Below, in pieces: positions 63,832 to 64,000 of a stretch of DNA of 64,000 nt. Position 1 is the first letter of the stretch, and each line of letters opens with the position of its first letter. The DNA comes from Azophilus sp026709365. Lineage in GTDB: Bacteria > Pseudomonadota > Gammaproteobacteria > Pseudomonadales > Azotimanducaceae. The position numbers and the translations under genes were made by a program. The DNA lies in contig OZ241345.1 in NCBI GenBank assembly GCA_965200175.1, forward strand, positions 3,100,001 to 3,164,000. The letters run 5' to 3'. Under the pieces are notes generated by a model. The model saw only the letters and a program-made list of their open reading frames with translations. It ran no database searches and was not told the DNA's origin.

Positions 63832-64000
63832 ATGTTGAGATGGCAGGTTGGCGACGTGAGGATCACGCAGATCGTGGAGTTGACCACGGCCTCGCTGGGG
63901 CCGTACCTGCTGCCCCAAGCGACGCCGGAGGAGATGGACCGGCTGCCGTGGATCAAGCCCTTTGTCGATGACCGGCGGCGGCTGGTTCTGAGCATCCACG
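63832..64000 (+). CDS. MBL-fold metallohydrolase, 5' part (cut by window end)
   Basis: Open to the window edge, 56 codons from ATG 63832 (ATG 63820 in frame is an alternative). The translation starts MLRWQVGDVRITQIVEL, then LLPQATPEEMDRLPWIKPFV and ends RLVLSIH. This N-terminal pattern matches a group of lactonase-like MBL-fold hydrolases, whose zinc motif HxHxDH would lie beyond the window. Partial. Confidence 0.75.
   Translation, partial: MLRWQVGDVRITQIVELTTASLGPYLLPQATPEEMDRLPWIKPFVDDRRRLVLSIH

Overview
The window is high-GC bacterial chromosomal DNA, most likely from a gammaproteobacterium. Pointers are the str operon order (rpsL-rpsG-fusA-tuf), a BepA-type outer-membrane chaperone/protease, a YheS-type ABC-F protein, a wbpV/wbpL/wbpM-like O-antigen trio, a three-subunit proton-translocating transhydrogenase and TusA. 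A large catabolic and transport gene set (acyl-CoA dehydrogenases, acyl-CoA ligases, two TRAP systems, a glycerol-type ABC transporter, an F420-type oxidoreductase, a Baeyer-Villiger-type monooxygenase) suggests a free-living or host-associated heterotroph. I cannot name the genus.

Region 1 (1-9060) is an accessory island. It holds a 5'-truncated IS481-type transposase and an intact insertion sequence at 901-2994, with 20-bp inverted repeats and an 11-bp target duplication, whose transposase joins a DruA/DUF4338 domain to an ISAs1 DDE domain. It also holds an AbiEii-like nucleotidyltransferase with a coupled unknown partner, a DUF4143 AAA ATPase preceded by a perfect 21-bp inverted repeat, and a three-gene minus-strand cluster (6296-9035) with two overlapping membrane-protein genes of no recognised function. 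It abuts the 3' end of tuf.

Region 2 (9126-15428) is the str operon on the minus strand followed by a flavin monooxygenase. Region 3 (15737-23350) carries an orphan ParA, an ABC-F ATPase, TusA, a HigBA module, BepA, a decayed PD-(D/E)XK remnant, nadA and a ComEA-like HhH protein. Region 4 (23516-27361) is the wbpV-wbpL-wbpM-like surface polysaccharide operon. Region 5 (27371-37035) has two secreted or envelope proteins, an acyl-CoA dehydrogenase, a second DUF4143 ATPase, and a minus-strand catabolic operon: NicX-like ring-cleavage dioxygenase, alpha/beta hydrolase, acyl-CoA dehydrogenase, acyl-CoA ligase. Region 6 (37155-44167) has a Phd/PIN module and a glpSTPQU-like ABC transporter operon, split by an NYN-domain gene and lacking its solute-binding gene. 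Region 7 (44223-59274) holds an acyl-CoA ligase, an LLM oxidoreductase, a TRAP-amidohydrolase operon, regulators, pntAA-pntAB-pntB, a second Phd/PIN module and a complete TRAP dctPQM operon. Region 8 (59336-64000) holds purN, ridA, a cysteine-rich secreted protein and a MATE exporter diverging from a 26-nt poly-C tract, an enoyl-CoA hydratase, and the start of an MBL-fold hydrolase cut by the window edge.

A family of roughly 100-bp palindromic intergenic repeats recurs at least six times. The strongest unusual signals are the poly-G tract lying exactly between a -35 and a -10 element (a candidate phase-variable promoter), the DruA-ISAs1 element, the uncharacterised operon beside tuf, and the interrupted glp operon.
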